Source of the DNA: Erythrobacter sp.
GTDB taxonomy: Bacteria; Pseudomonadota; Alphaproteobacteria; Sphingomonadales; Sphingomonadaceae
Assembly (NCBI RefSeq): GCF_024305245.1
Contig: NZ_JAMWYX010000006.1
Location: 62,001 to 126,000, forward strand
Direction of reading: 5' to 3'
DNA: 64,000 bases
The notes under the pieces were generated by a model that searched no databases, was not told the DNA's origin, and saw only the letters and a program-made list of their open reading frames with translations. Of the stretch, positions 28,823 to 36,531 are shown in pieces. Each line of letters starts with the position of its first letter. The first letter of the stretch is position 1. The position numbers and the translations under genes were made by a program.

Positions 28823-29301
28823 TCGGCGGCCTCCTGTCCTGCGGTTTCGCTGGCTGCGTCCTGTTCGTGCAGTGGTGGCAACAGCGCGGTGGTGGTGACC
28901 AGCTGCAATTGCTGCACGCCGCGGATGGTGCGCAGCGCATCGCACAGCTGCTTCAGCCGGACCGCCGGGCCTTGCACCAGCAGCACTTCCAATGACTGGT
29001 CCTGTTCGAGGAACACGTGCTGCGAGGAGATCACCTCTTTCAGGTAATCGGACTGGGTTTCGGCCAGTTGCTGGCGCACCCGCCCACCGCCGCCGGCGTA
29101 GACAATCGTGACCGTGCCCGCGAGCATATCATCGGGGCGGGTCAGTGCCTCATGCTCGGCGAGCGCATGGCGGATCAATTCGGCGATCAGTTGCGAGCGC
29201 GACGGCAGGCCGCGTTCGTCGACCATCACGTCGAGCTGGCGGAACAGGTCAGCGGGAAGGCTCATGCTGAGGCGGGCAAGACGGGAAGGCTCGGTGCTCA
29301 T
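28819..29301 (-). CDS. NikR-like ribbon-helix-helix regulator lacking most nickel ligands
   Basis: A 160-residue protein. The N-terminal ribbon-helix-helix is RLSMSLPADLFRQLDVMVDERGLPSRSQLI, followed by an ACT-like C-terminal domain aligned to NikR (TVTIVY, ISSQHVFLEQ, SLEVLLVQG). By alignment with E. coli NikR, only the His87 position is kept (His95 here). His76, His89 and Cys95 are replaced by Ser84, Phe97 and Ser103. It is therefore unlikely to sense nickel the classical way. A dyad operator lies 17 bp upstream, and a second copy lies before the transporter genes. It is inferred to be the autoregulated repressor of this operon. Confidence 0.88.
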   Translation of the reverse strand: MSTEPSRLARLSMSLPADLFRQLDVMVDERGLPSRSQLIAELIRHALAEHEALTRPDDMLAGTVTIVYAGGGGRVRQQLAETQSDYLKEVISSQHVFLEQDQSLEVLLVQGPAVRLKQLCDALRTIRGVQQLQLVTTTALLPPLHEQDAASETAGQEAAE

Positions 29302-29313
29302 GCAGAAACCATC

Positions 29314-30087
29314 TCAATTATTACCATTCTTGTCAATCGTAATACCGGCTTCGATCTCCGCTTCGGCTGCCATGCGGCGGGTCAGCGCGATGTCGTAGAT
29401 CACGCCTGCACCATAGCGGTTCGGCGCGTGCGGATCGTGGCGACGCTTGTCGAGCGTCAGCACCCGCGTGCCGAGACCGAAGGCTTCCTTGATGTCATGC
29501 GTGACCATCACGATCGTCAGCCCGAATTCGCGCCACAGCCGGGTGATCAGCGTGTGCATATCGGTGCGGATGCCCGGATCGAGCGCGCCGAAAGGTTCGT
29601 CCAGCAACAGGATGCGCGGCCGCTTGATCAGCGCCTGCGCAATGGCGAGCCGCTGCTGCATTCCGCCCGACATTTCGGTGGGGTAGAGATTCAGGCTATC
29701 GGACAGGCCGACCGCCGCCAGCATTTCCTCGGCCTGCGCGATGGCGGCGCGCCGCGCGCTGCCGAACAGGCGGGCGGTGAAGGGCGCCTGCGCCAGTTCC
29801 AGACCCAGCAGCGTGTTGCCCAGCACCGTCAGATGCGGGAACACCGAATAGCGTTGGAACACCACCCCGCGATCCGGCCCGCATTCGGCGGGCAGCGGCT
29901 TGCCGTCGAGCATGATCGTGCCCCGGCTCGGCTGGTCCTGCCCCAGGATGACGCGCAGCAGGCTGCTCTTGCCCGCGCCCGATGGTCCGATGATCGAGAC
30001 GAACGCGCCTTCGTCGATGTCGAGCGCAATTCGTTCGAGCACCACCTTCTCGCCATATTCGACCCAAACGTTGTTGAGGCTCAACAC
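29314..30087 (-). CDS. ABC transporter ATP-binding protein (NitT/TauT type)
   Basis: A 257-residue ATPase with Walker A GPSGAGKSS, Q-loop VVFQRYSVFP, signature MSGGMQQRLAIAQ, Walker B ILLLDEPFGALD and switch His in VMVTHDIKEAF. It energises import of a small nitrogen compound with the adjacent permease and binding protein. Its 3' end is unusual: the last codons (ITIDKNGNN) form a TATTAC-N14-GTAATA dyad, so the gene carries an operator for the next gene. There are 4 bases between it and the permease. Confidence 0.93.
   Translation of the reverse strand: MLSLNNVWVEYGEKVVLERIALDIDEGAFVSIIGPSGAGKSSLLRVILGQDQPSRGTIMLDGKPLPAECGPDRGVVFQRYSVFPHLTVLGNTLLGLELAQAPFTARLFGSARRAAIAQAEEMLAAVGLSDSLNLYPTEMSGGMQQRLAIAQALIKRPRILLLDEPFGALDPGIRTDMHTLITRLWREFGLTIVMVTHDIKEAFGLGTRVLTLDKRRHDPHAPNRYGAGVIYDIALTRRMAAEAEIEAGITIDKNGNN
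29319..29344. promoter_or_regulatory. Putative operator B, TATTAC-N14-GTAATA
   Basis: Perfect 6 bp arms TATTAC (29319-29324) and GTAATA (29339-29344), 14 bp apart, with half-sites extending to TATTACCATT and TATTACGATT. It lies inside the 3' end of the ATPase gene and 17 bp before the NikR-like start codon. The same dyad with the same spacing is at 32089-32114. The 20 bp arm repeat (two helical turns) resembles the geometry of NikR-type sites. Confidence 0.75.
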
Positions 30088-30091
30088 CGGC

Positions 30092-30907
30092 TCAATGCCC
30101 CGCCTTGTGCGCCCAGCCGAACAGGCTGCGGCTGGAGCGGGTGAGCAGGAAATCGATCGCCACCGCGAGCAGCGCGATCCACGCGACGTAGGGCAGAATC
30201 ACATCCATCGCGAGGTAACGCCGGACAAGAAAGATGCGGTAGCCGAGGCCCACGTCCGCCGCGATCGCCTCGGCCGAGATCAGGAACACCCATGCCGGGC
30301 CGAGCGACAGCCGCAGGCTCTGGATCAGTCGCGGCATGGCTTGGGGTAGCGCGACGCGCAGCAGCAATTGCCAGCTCGATGCGCCCAGCGTCAGCGCCTT
30401 CACCACCTGTTCGCGCGGCAGGGCGGCGATGTGCCCGGCGACATCGCGGATCATGAACGGCGTGATGCCGATCACGATCAGCGCGACCTTGGCGGTTTCG
30501 CCGAGGCCGAAGACGATGAACAAAATCGGCAGTAGCGCAATCGGCGGGATCACCGCGATGGCCGTCACTGTCGGTCCGAATGTCGCCCGCACTGGCGGCA
30601 ACGCGCCCAGCACCAGGCCCACCAGCAGCGCCGACAGCGTGGCGATGCCCAGCCCGAACCCGAGTCGCTGCAGGCTGGCCAGCGTATCCGCCCAGAACAG
30701 GTATTGGCCCGACAGCGGATCGGCTTCGAACACCAGTACCGCCATCGCCTCGATCATGGCGGCGGGCAGGGGGAGGATCTTGTCGGACGGATTGGCGGCG
30801 TTGCGGCTGGCAGCGGCGATGATGTAGGTCAGCCCCAGCAGCGCCAGCGGCAGCGCGCCCAGCAGCAGCGCATTGCCGCGTCCGATGGTGCGGTTCACCC
30901 AGCGCAT
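30092..30907 (-). CDS. ABC transporter permease (NitT/TauT type)
   Basis: A 271-residue inner-membrane permease with about six hydrophobic helices and the cytoplasmic EAA-like coupling loop (ALTLGASSWQLLLRVALPQAMPRLIQSL). It works with the ATPase 4 bp downstream and the binding protein 34 bp upstream. In guanidine/urea carboxylase clusters this transporter is annotated as urea-carboxylase-related. It is the likely importer of guanidine, urea or a precursor such as an alkylguanidine, which is inference from context. Confidence 0.92.
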   Translation of the reverse strand: MRWVNRTIGRGNALLLGALPLALLGLTYIIAAASRNAANPSDKILPLPAAMIEAMAVLVFEADPLSGQYLFWADTLASLQRLGFGLGIATLSALLVGLVLGALPPVRATFGPTVTAIAVIPPIALLPILFIVFGLGETAKVALIVIGITPFMIRDVAGHIAALPREQVVKALTLGASSWQLLLRVALPQAMPRLIQSLRLSLGPAWVFLISAEAIAADVGLGYRIFLVRRYLAMDVILPYVAWIALLAVAIDFLLTRSSRSLFGWAHKAGH

Positions 30908-30941
30908 CTGGCCAGCGTCCTGCTATCCGCCCCCAACGGCC

Positions 30942-32027
30942 TCAGAGCTTCCCGTCCGCTGCCAACTGCATGAAGGTGGGGTCGAAGCGCAGCGTGATAT
31001 TGTCGGTGTCGCCCAGCGTTGCTCCGCCCGGAAACGCCATGCCGACCGCATCGGCCGAGCGCGCGCCCTGACCGAACAACCCTTGCGCAAAGCTGAAATC
31101 GCGCACGCGGGTCATGGTGGTGACAAGATCGGGCGACGCCATCGCCGCGACTGCGGCAGCCGGGTCGGTATAGAGGAAGGTGGTGGCGAGCTGGCCTTCG
31201 AACGCTTCGGGTGAAGCGCCCGCCAGTTTCGCCATCGCCGCGCGTGCGGCTGCGCCCTCGGCGTCATCCTTCGCCATCAAGGCCATGGTTTCGTACCAGA
31301 TGCCCGCCAGCGCCTTGCCAAGGTTCGGATTGGCCTTGAGCGTGGCGGTATCGACCACCAGCAGATCGAGGATCTCGCCCGGAATATCGGCCGAAGTGAA
31401 GACGGCGGTGGTTCCGGCGACTTCCTTCATGGTTGTGACCTGCGGGTTCCACGCTACTGCGGCCGTGATCTGCGGCGAGGCGAATGCCCCTGCGATGTCC
31501 GCGTCCGAGGTGTTCATTGTCTTCACGTCGGTCATCGCCAGCGCGCTTTCCTCCAGCGCGCGGGCGAGCAGGTAATGCGACACCGACAGCTCGACCAGAT
31601 AGACATCGCGGCCCTTGATCCCTGCGACATTGCTCGCGCCCTTCAGCAGCACCGCATCATTGCCGTTGGAATAATCGCCGAGGATGATCGCACTTGTATC
31701 CTTGCCGCCCGCTGCCGGAATGGTCAGCGCGTCCATATTGGCGACCGTTACTCCGTCAAGCTTTCCGGCGGTGTACTGGTTGACCGACTCGACGTAGTCG
31801 TTGACCTGCACGAAATTGATTTCAATGCCGTATTTGTCGGCCCACTTGTCGACGATCCCGGCCTGCTGGGCATAGGGCCACGGCATCCATCCGGCATAGA
31901 TCGACCAGCCGATGTCGAATTCGGTGCGCGGCTCGGCCGCTTCTTCGGCGGAAGGGGAGCAGGCCGCCACCGCCAGCGCGCAGGCAATGAGGAACAAACG
32001 GGCCGCGCGGTTCGCCAGATGGAGCAT
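30942..32027 (-). CDS. ABC transporter substrate-binding lipoprotein (NitT/TauT type)
   Basis: A 361-residue protein with a lipoprotein signal ending AVAACS, hence anchored on the periplasmic face of the inner membrane. The mature part has the SsuA/ThiY-like pattern (FDIGWSIYAGWMPWPYAQQAG, DALTIPAAGGKDTSAIILGDYS, FASPQITAAVAWNPQ). It is the first gene of the ten-gene operon. The start codon is 61 bp from the operator dyad at 32089-32114, too short a leader for a guanidine-I riboswitch. Confidence 0.92.
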   Translation of the reverse strand: MLHLANRAARLFLIACALAVAACSPSAEEAAEPRTEFDIGWSIYAGWMPWPYAQQAGIVDKWADKYGIEINFVQVNDYVESVNQYTAGKLDGVTVANMDALTIPAAGGKDTSAIILGDYSNGNDAVLLKGASNVAGIKGRDVYLVELSVSHYLLARALEESALAMTDVKTMNTSDADIAGAFASPQITAAVAWNPQVTTMKEVAGTTAVFTSADIPGEILDLLVVDTATLKANPNLGKALAGIWYETMALMAKDDAEGAAARAAMAKLAGASPEAFEGQLATTFLYTDPAAAVAAMASPDLVTTMTRVRDFSFAQGLFGQGARSADAVGMAFPGGATLGDTDNITLRFDPTFMQLAADGKL

Positions 32028-32088
32028 GAATCGGATTCCTTTCGCAAGCGCAGCATCACCCGATCCGGAACATTTGTCTATGGGGAAT

Positions 32089-32114
32089 TATTACGATTGC
32101 GAAGAAATGTAATA
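32089..32114. promoter_or_regulatory. Putative operator A, TATTAC-N14-GTAATA
   Basis: Arms TATTAC (32089-32094) and GTAATA (32109-32114) are 14 bp apart; extended half-sites are TATTACGATT and TATTACATTT. It lies between the divergent binding-protein gene (61 bp away) and the beta-propeller lipoprotein gene (80 bp away), in an A/T-rich island, so it could control both directions. No clear -35/-10 pair was fixed. Confidence 0.75.
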
Positions 32115-32194
32115 TGTCTAACTCATGTGGGATTATGGCCGGGGATGTGCCTTTCGCGCGTCCTCGCGCCCGGACGATCTTGGAAAGGAATGCG

Positions 32195-33157
32195 ATGGTC
32201 AGGCCTTCGGCAGCACGCCCTCTTTCGATCATCATGGCTTCGGCCCTGCTGGCATCCTGCGCGGCGGAGGAGCCTGCGCCGCCTGCGACCAATCCTGCGC
32301 CCGATCTGGTGGAAAAGGCGCTCGAAGTGCCCGGTTTCGCCGATTTCCTCGCGGTTGATGGCGATACGGTGTGGGTCACCAATGATGGCCGGGTGGAGCA
32401 GTGGTCGACCACCGAAAAGCTCGCCAGCTTCGCAGTCCCGCGCCCCTGCGGCACGATGGCGATTGCCGAAGGATCGCTGTGGGTCGCCAATTGCAAGGGC
32501 GCGGAAATCTACCGCATCAACCTCGAAACTGCGACGCTCGAAGCCACCGTCGCCAGCGGCCTCGCCAATCCTAAGGGCGAAACCAATGTGGTCGCCGGAG
32601 CCGGGTCGGTCTGGGTGGCGAGCGATCCTGCGGGCAAGGTCGCGCGGATCGATCCTGCCACCAACGCGGTGACCGCCACCATCGATGTCGCGCCCGAGAC
32701 CTGGTACCTCGCCTTCGGCTTCGATGCGATCTGGGCGGTCAGCAGCGAAGGCAAGCTGTTGCAGAAAATCGATCCCGCCACCAACACCGTTACCGGCACA
32801 GTCGCGCTGGGCGATACGCCGGGCTTCCTTGCCGCGGGCGAGGGTGCGGTGTGGGTGCAGGAACAAGGCGATGGCACCGTGGCCAAGGTCGACCCCGAGT
32901 CGCTCACGGTGGCGGGCCGAACCAAGGTCGGCGACAACCTCAAATGGGGCGATATCGATACCGGCGGCGGCGCGGTGTGGCTGCGCACCACCGACGATCA
33001 GACACTGGTGGTGATCGATCCCGAAACCCTTGAAATCCGTGGGCGACTCGGCGACGCGGTGGGCAGCGGCGCGCTGCGTTACACCCCTGCGGGCGTGTGG
33101 ACGTCGGCGCATGACAACCAGACTCTGTCGTGGTGGAGTGCCCCATATCCACGGTGA
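32195..33157 (+). CDS. Beta-propeller lipoprotein (YncE/Vgb-like repeats)
   Basis: A 320-residue protein with a lipoprotein signal (IIMASALLASC). Several propeller blades follow, each with a SVWVAS/AVWVQE-type strand and a following IDPATN or VDPESL turn; this pattern recurs five or six times. It is probably periplasmic, with a binding or lyase-like propeller fold and no recognisable catalytic residues. GGAAAGGA precedes ATG 32195. The gene diverges from the guanidine/urea operon and shares operator A, so it may belong to the same regulon. Confidence 0.82.
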   Translation: MVRPSAARPLSIIMASALLASCAAEEPAPPATNPAPDLVEKALEVPGFADFLAVDGDTVWVTNDGRVEQWSTTEKLASFAVPRPCGTMAIAEGSLWVANCKGAEIYRINLETATLEATVASGLANPKGETNVVAGAGSVWVASDPAGKVARIDPATNAVTATIDVAPETWYLAFGFDAIWAVSSEGKLLQKIDPATNTVTGTVALGDTPGFLAAGEGAVWVQEQGDGTVAKVDPESLTVAGRTKVGDNLKWGDIDTGGGAVWLRTTDDQTLVVIDPETLEIRGRLGDAVGSGALRYTPAGVWTSAHDNQTLSWWSAPYPR

Positions 33158-33394
33158 ATCCCTTTTAAGGATTGACCTTCGTCCTATCATAGGTGAACCT
33201 GTCCTTCTTCCGGTTCTGTTGTGCCGGTGGCGCGACAGGTCTGTGAGGGGGCCGGTTGCTTTGCCGTGATCGGCTCACCTCTCGAATTTGAGTAATTCCG
33301 CGGATGGGGATCGTCCAACGGGTTATCGCAAAGAGCCAATATAGAAGCTCCTCCGGTAAACCCGTGCATCCCGATCGGTCGAGGGGAGGATGCA
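33158..33394. other. Intergenic leader of the BLUF gene with nested inverted repeats
   Basis: ACCTGTC (33197-33203) can pair with GACAGGT (33234-33240) around an inner CCGG/CCGG stem (33210-33213 with 33224-33227). This could be a terminator for the lipoprotein gene or a structured 5' leader of the BLUF gene. No T run follows. AGGGGAGGA near 33382-33390 is the ribosome site of the BLUF gene. Confidence 0.35.
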
Positions 33395-34450
33395 ATGCAC
33401 GTGCATACGGAATCGGTGGTTGCGGGCGTAGGTGCCTGGGTCGGCTGTCTCACATACCAGAGCCGCGCTGTCTCGCGGCCTTCGGAAACCGATCTCAAAC
33501 AGATGGTCGCGCGGGCCCAGCAGCGCAATCGCAGCCTCGGCGTCACCGGAATGCTGCTGTATGACAATGGCCGGTTCCTGCAGACGCTGGAAGGCCCGCC
33601 CGAGTCGCTGGAAGTGGTCTGGGCATCGATCCTGCGCGATGAACGGCACAGCGATATCGAAATCCTTACCGATCACATGGTTTCCAGCCGGTTGTTCTCG
33701 AACTGGGACCTGCTGCTTTACAGTCGCGAGCAAGGCCTGCAGAGCGCGTCCTGCGCCAGCGACCTCGCGCCGCATGCGTTAGCGCATTACGTGCCGGGGC
33801 TGGTGGAGATCGCCCTGGAGGCGGACGACACGCGGATCAACGCCCTGCTTGCGAGCATCGCCGAACAGGGCTGGAGCGCGGATGATATCGTTGCCCACCT
33901 GATCGAGCCGGTCGCCCGTACGATGGGCGATGCCTGGCTGGCCGACCGGTGTAGCGAGATCGACCTGACCATCGGCCTCAGCATGCTGCAACTGGCCGGG
34001 CACGCGGTGCGCACCCATGCTTGCACCAGCACCCTTCGCCGCAGCCGCTATTCGATCCTGCTGGCAACCGCGCCGGGCGAACCGCACATGCTGGGCACGA
34101 CCATGCTCGCCGACCAGTTCACCGATGCCGGCTGGCGGGTGGAAATGGCCTTTCCGCAGACCAAGGAAGCGCTCGCCAATCAGGTCGCCGCGCAGGATCA
34201 CGACGCGGTCGATATCGGCCTGTCGGATGCCCTGCCGCGGCAACGCGCGCTCACCCGCCTGCGCGAAGCTGTGGAGATCAGCCGCAAGGCTGCGCCCGGA
34301 CATCTGGTGGTGGTTTCGGTCGGTGGGCGTTTGTTCGCCGAAGCGACGGCGACGGCGGCCTCGGTCGGTGCGGATCACGCGCGGCGCAGCCTTGATGGCA
34401 CCAGCGCGCGGCTGGCGCAGCTGATCCGGCAGGGCCGCACGATCCAGTAA
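33395..34450 (+). CDS. BLUF photoreceptor fused to a B12-binding/SCHIC-like domain (AppA-like)
   Basis: A 351-residue protein. Residues about 14-110 are a BLUF blue-light flavin domain with the photochemical residues Tyr21, Gln63 and Trp104, which fall at the same numbers as in Rhodobacter AppA. Residues about 130-205 look like the helical cap found before B12-binding domains. Residues about 215-345 resemble a cobalamin/SCHIC domain, with His231 in EPHMLG in place of the usual D-x-H-x-x-G. The cysteine-rich AppA tail is missing. It is likely a light- and heme/corrinoid-responsive antirepressor. No photosynthesis gene is in the window. Confidence 0.87.
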   Translation: MHVHTESVVAGVGAWVGCLTYQSRAVSRPSETDLKQMVARAQQRNRSLGVTGMLLYDNGRFLQTLEGPPESLEVVWASILRDERHSDIEILTDHMVSSRLFSNWDLLLYSREQGLQSASCASDLAPHALAHYVPGLVEIALEADDTRINALLASIAEQGWSADDIVAHLIEPVARTMGDAWLADRCSEIDLTIGLSMLQLAGHAVRTHACTSTLRRSRYSILLATAPGEPHMLGTTMLADQFTDAGWRVEMAFPQTKEALANQVAAQDHDAVDIGLSDALPRQRALTRLREAVEISRKAAPGHLVVVSVGGRLFAEATATAASVGADHARRSLDGTSARLAQLIRQGRTIQ

Positions 34451-34507
34451 TGGTAAGACCGGGCCAGTAACGGTCAGACCAGGCCGGTACCGATCAGACT
34501 AGCCCCA
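34448..34507. repeat. Imperfect 20 bp tandem repeat, three units
   Basis: Units begin at 34448, 34468 and 34488 with the shared pattern TAAyGGTmAGACCrGGCC; the third is more diverged. The array starts at the BLUF stop codon and runs over the stop and last codons of the convergent DUF1489 gene. It supplies a second in-frame TAA behind the BLUF stop. Confidence 0.7.
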
Positions 34508-34898
34508 GCCGCTCCAGCTTGGCCGCCAGCTTGCCGGGCAGGGCATCGCCGATATCCTCGCCCGCATCAAGATCGCGCGGAGCCTTGCCCTCGGTCAGGT
34601 AACGCCAGCCCTGATGCGCACGCTTGCCCTGCGGATGGACCCGCACCAGCACAGGCTCGAGGCAGATGTCCCAGCGCCCGTCCTCGGTCTTCTCGAAGCC
34701 GAGGATCGTCGAACGCGCCACCAGCGCATGGTTGAGAATCCAGTACAGCGATCCGCCCACCAGCTCCGCGTGCCGGGTCGGGCGGTTGCGGGTGGTCAGG
34801 CGGATTTCGCTGCGGTCCCGCTCGTGATTGGCATACCATCCGGCGAGATCTTCATAGCTTTTCGCGCCGAACGCGATCTTGGTCATGTGGAGCGGCAT
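34494..34898 (-). CDS. DUF1489 family protein
   Basis: A 134-residue cytoplasmic protein typical of the alphaproteobacterial DUF1489 family (MPLHMTKIAFGAKSYEDLAGW at the start, GSLYWILNHALVARSTILGF, HQGWRYL in the middle). The function is unknown in the literature I can recall, and no catalytic motif is visible. Its last codons lie in the 20 bp tandem repeat. It is transcribed in the same direction as mgtE, 59 bp downstream of it. Confidence 0.85.
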   Translation of the reverse strand: MPLHMTKIAFGAKSYEDLAGWYANHERDRSEIRLTTRNRPTRHAELVGGSLYWILNHALVARSTILGFEKTEDGRWDICLEPVLVRVHPQGKRAHQGWRYLTEGKAPRDLDAGEDIGDALPGKLAAKLERLGLV

Positions 34899-34957
34899 GG
34901 GGCCAATCTAGCGAGTTTGCGCGGCATTGCGAGCCACGCCGGTTCGTGCACAAGAGA

Positions 34958-36430
34958 TCACAGCGGAGCAAGGCCCGCCGCCACGGCCAGCCCGAGGAAC
35001 GCGAAGAACCCCATCGAATCCGTAATCATCGTCACGAACACCGATGAAGCCACCGCCGGGTCCTGATCCAGCCGCTCGAAAATCACCGGCACCAGCACGC
35101 CTGCAAGGCCGGCCACGCCGATATTGATGACCATGGCGAGCGCGATCACCACGCCCATCATCGGCGAGAACAGCAGCCCGGCGGCCAATCCGATCAATAA
35201 TGCAATCGTACCGCCGTTGAGCAGCGCGACGCGAAATTCGCGCCACAGAATGCGTTTGGTATTGGCGCGGGTCAGCTGATTGGTGGCAATCGCGCGCACC
35301 GCCACCGCCATCGTCTGCGTGCCGGCATTGCCGCCGATGCTGGCGACGATCGGCATGAGAACTGCCAAGGCCACCAGCGATTCGATCGCCGCTCCGAAAA
35401 ACGCGATGATTCCCGACGCGACCACCGCCGTGCCGAGATTGGCGATCAGCCAGCGCACCCGGCTGGAATAGGCCTCGCGCAGCGGTTCGTTGATGTCGCC
35501 GTCGCCCGCGCCCGACATCAGCAGCGCATCCTCTCCCGCTTCTTCGGAGATGATGTGGACCACGTCGTCGACCGTCATCTGTCCGACCAGCCGTCCGCTC
35601 TCGTCCACCACGGCGGCCGAAATCAGCGCGTATTTCTGGAACATCAGCGCGGCTTCTTCCTGATCCATCGTGACCGGGATCAGGGTCTGGTCGCGCTTCA
35701 TCAGGTCGGTCAGGCGGACCGAACGCGGGGTGGTGAGCACCCAGTTCAGCGCGCAGGTGCCGACGGGGTGATGGCGTTCGTCGATGATGAAGACTTCGAA
35801 GAAATCATGCTCCAGATCGCCTTCTTCGCGCAGGTAATCGATCAGGTTGCCGACCGTCATATGCTCGGGCACCGCCACGAAATCGCGGCTCATCAACCGG
35901 CCTGCGGTCTCTTCGGGATAGGCGAGCGCGCTGGAAACGGCGGCGCGGGTTTCCGGCTCCAGCTCGGCCATCACGGCGCGCTGATCGGCTTCGTTCAAAT
36001 CCTCGATCAGCTGCACCGCATCGTCGGTGTCGAGCTGTTCGGCAATCACGGCGACCGCGTGCGCCGACAGCGTGTCCATCAGGTCTTCGCGGACGTAATC
36101 GTTCAGTTCCGCGATCACGTCGCCGGTCATCAGGTCGCTGATCGCCGAGGCGAGCTGCGCGCGTTCCGACCGGTCGAGCAGTTCGATCAGGTCGGCGACG
36201 TCGGCGGCGTGGAGCGGTTCGACCAGGTCATACACCGCGCCCTTGTCGCCCGCTTCCAATGCGAGGTGGACGGCACTGATATATTCGGGCTTGAGCCGGT
36301 TTTCCTCGTCGTGGCGCTCATCGTCGACGCGGTCGTCCGGGCGCACCTCGACCTCAGCCGATTCGGCCGCCGACTCCGCAGCGGGGTCGGCGATCAGCAG
36401 ATCGTCTTCGGGAATGCGATCGTCAGCCAT
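34958..36430 (-). CDS. mgtE: Magnesium transporter MgtE
   Basis: A 490-residue Mg2+ channel. The N-terminal MgtE helical domain (about 40-150) is rich in acidic residues, followed by a CBS pair (about 150-280, with VPEHMTVGNLIDYLREE and QMTVDDVVHIISEEAGED). Five membrane helices follow, with the P-x-x-G-G-N-x-G motif in MPIVASIGGNAGTQT. The acidic N-terminal extension is longer than usual and probably disordered. The start ATG 36430 is divergent from the cyclophilin gene. Confidence 0.95.
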   Translation of the reverse strand: MADDRIPEDDLLIADPAAESAAESAEVEVRPDDRVDDERHDEENRLKPEYISAVHLALEAGDKGAVYDLVEPLHAADVADLIELLDRSERAQLASAISDLMTGDVIAELNDYVREDLMDTLSAHAVAVIAEQLDTDDAVQLIEDLNEADQRAVMAELEPETRAAVSSALAYPEETAGRLMSRDFVAVPEHMTVGNLIDYLREEGDLEHDFFEVFIIDERHHPVGTCALNWVLTTPRSVRLTDLMKRDQTLIPVTMDQEEAALMFQKYALISAAVVDESGRLVGQMTVDDVVHIISEEAGEDALLMSGAGDGDINEPLREAYSSRVRWLIANLGTAVVASGIIAFFGAAIESLVALAVLMPIVASIGGNAGTQTMAVAVRAIATNQLTRANTKRILWREFRVALLNGGTIALLIGLAAGLLFSPMMGVVIALAMVINIGVAGLAGVLVPVIFERLDQDPAVASSVFVTMITDSMGFFAFLGLAVAAGLAPL

Positions 36431-36531
36431 GTTGAGGCGTTTAGGCGGGGAGGGTCGAAAAGCAAGCGGGGAGGGTGACAGTCACGCCTCGCACGCTATA
36501 GAAGCGGCCAAATTCATTCAGGAGATACGAA

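Noticed and set aside
32028..32194. Guanidine-I riboswitch in the divergent region
   Set aside because: The leader on the operon side is too short and no ykkC-like conserved boxes were seen by eye; a covariance search would be decisive.
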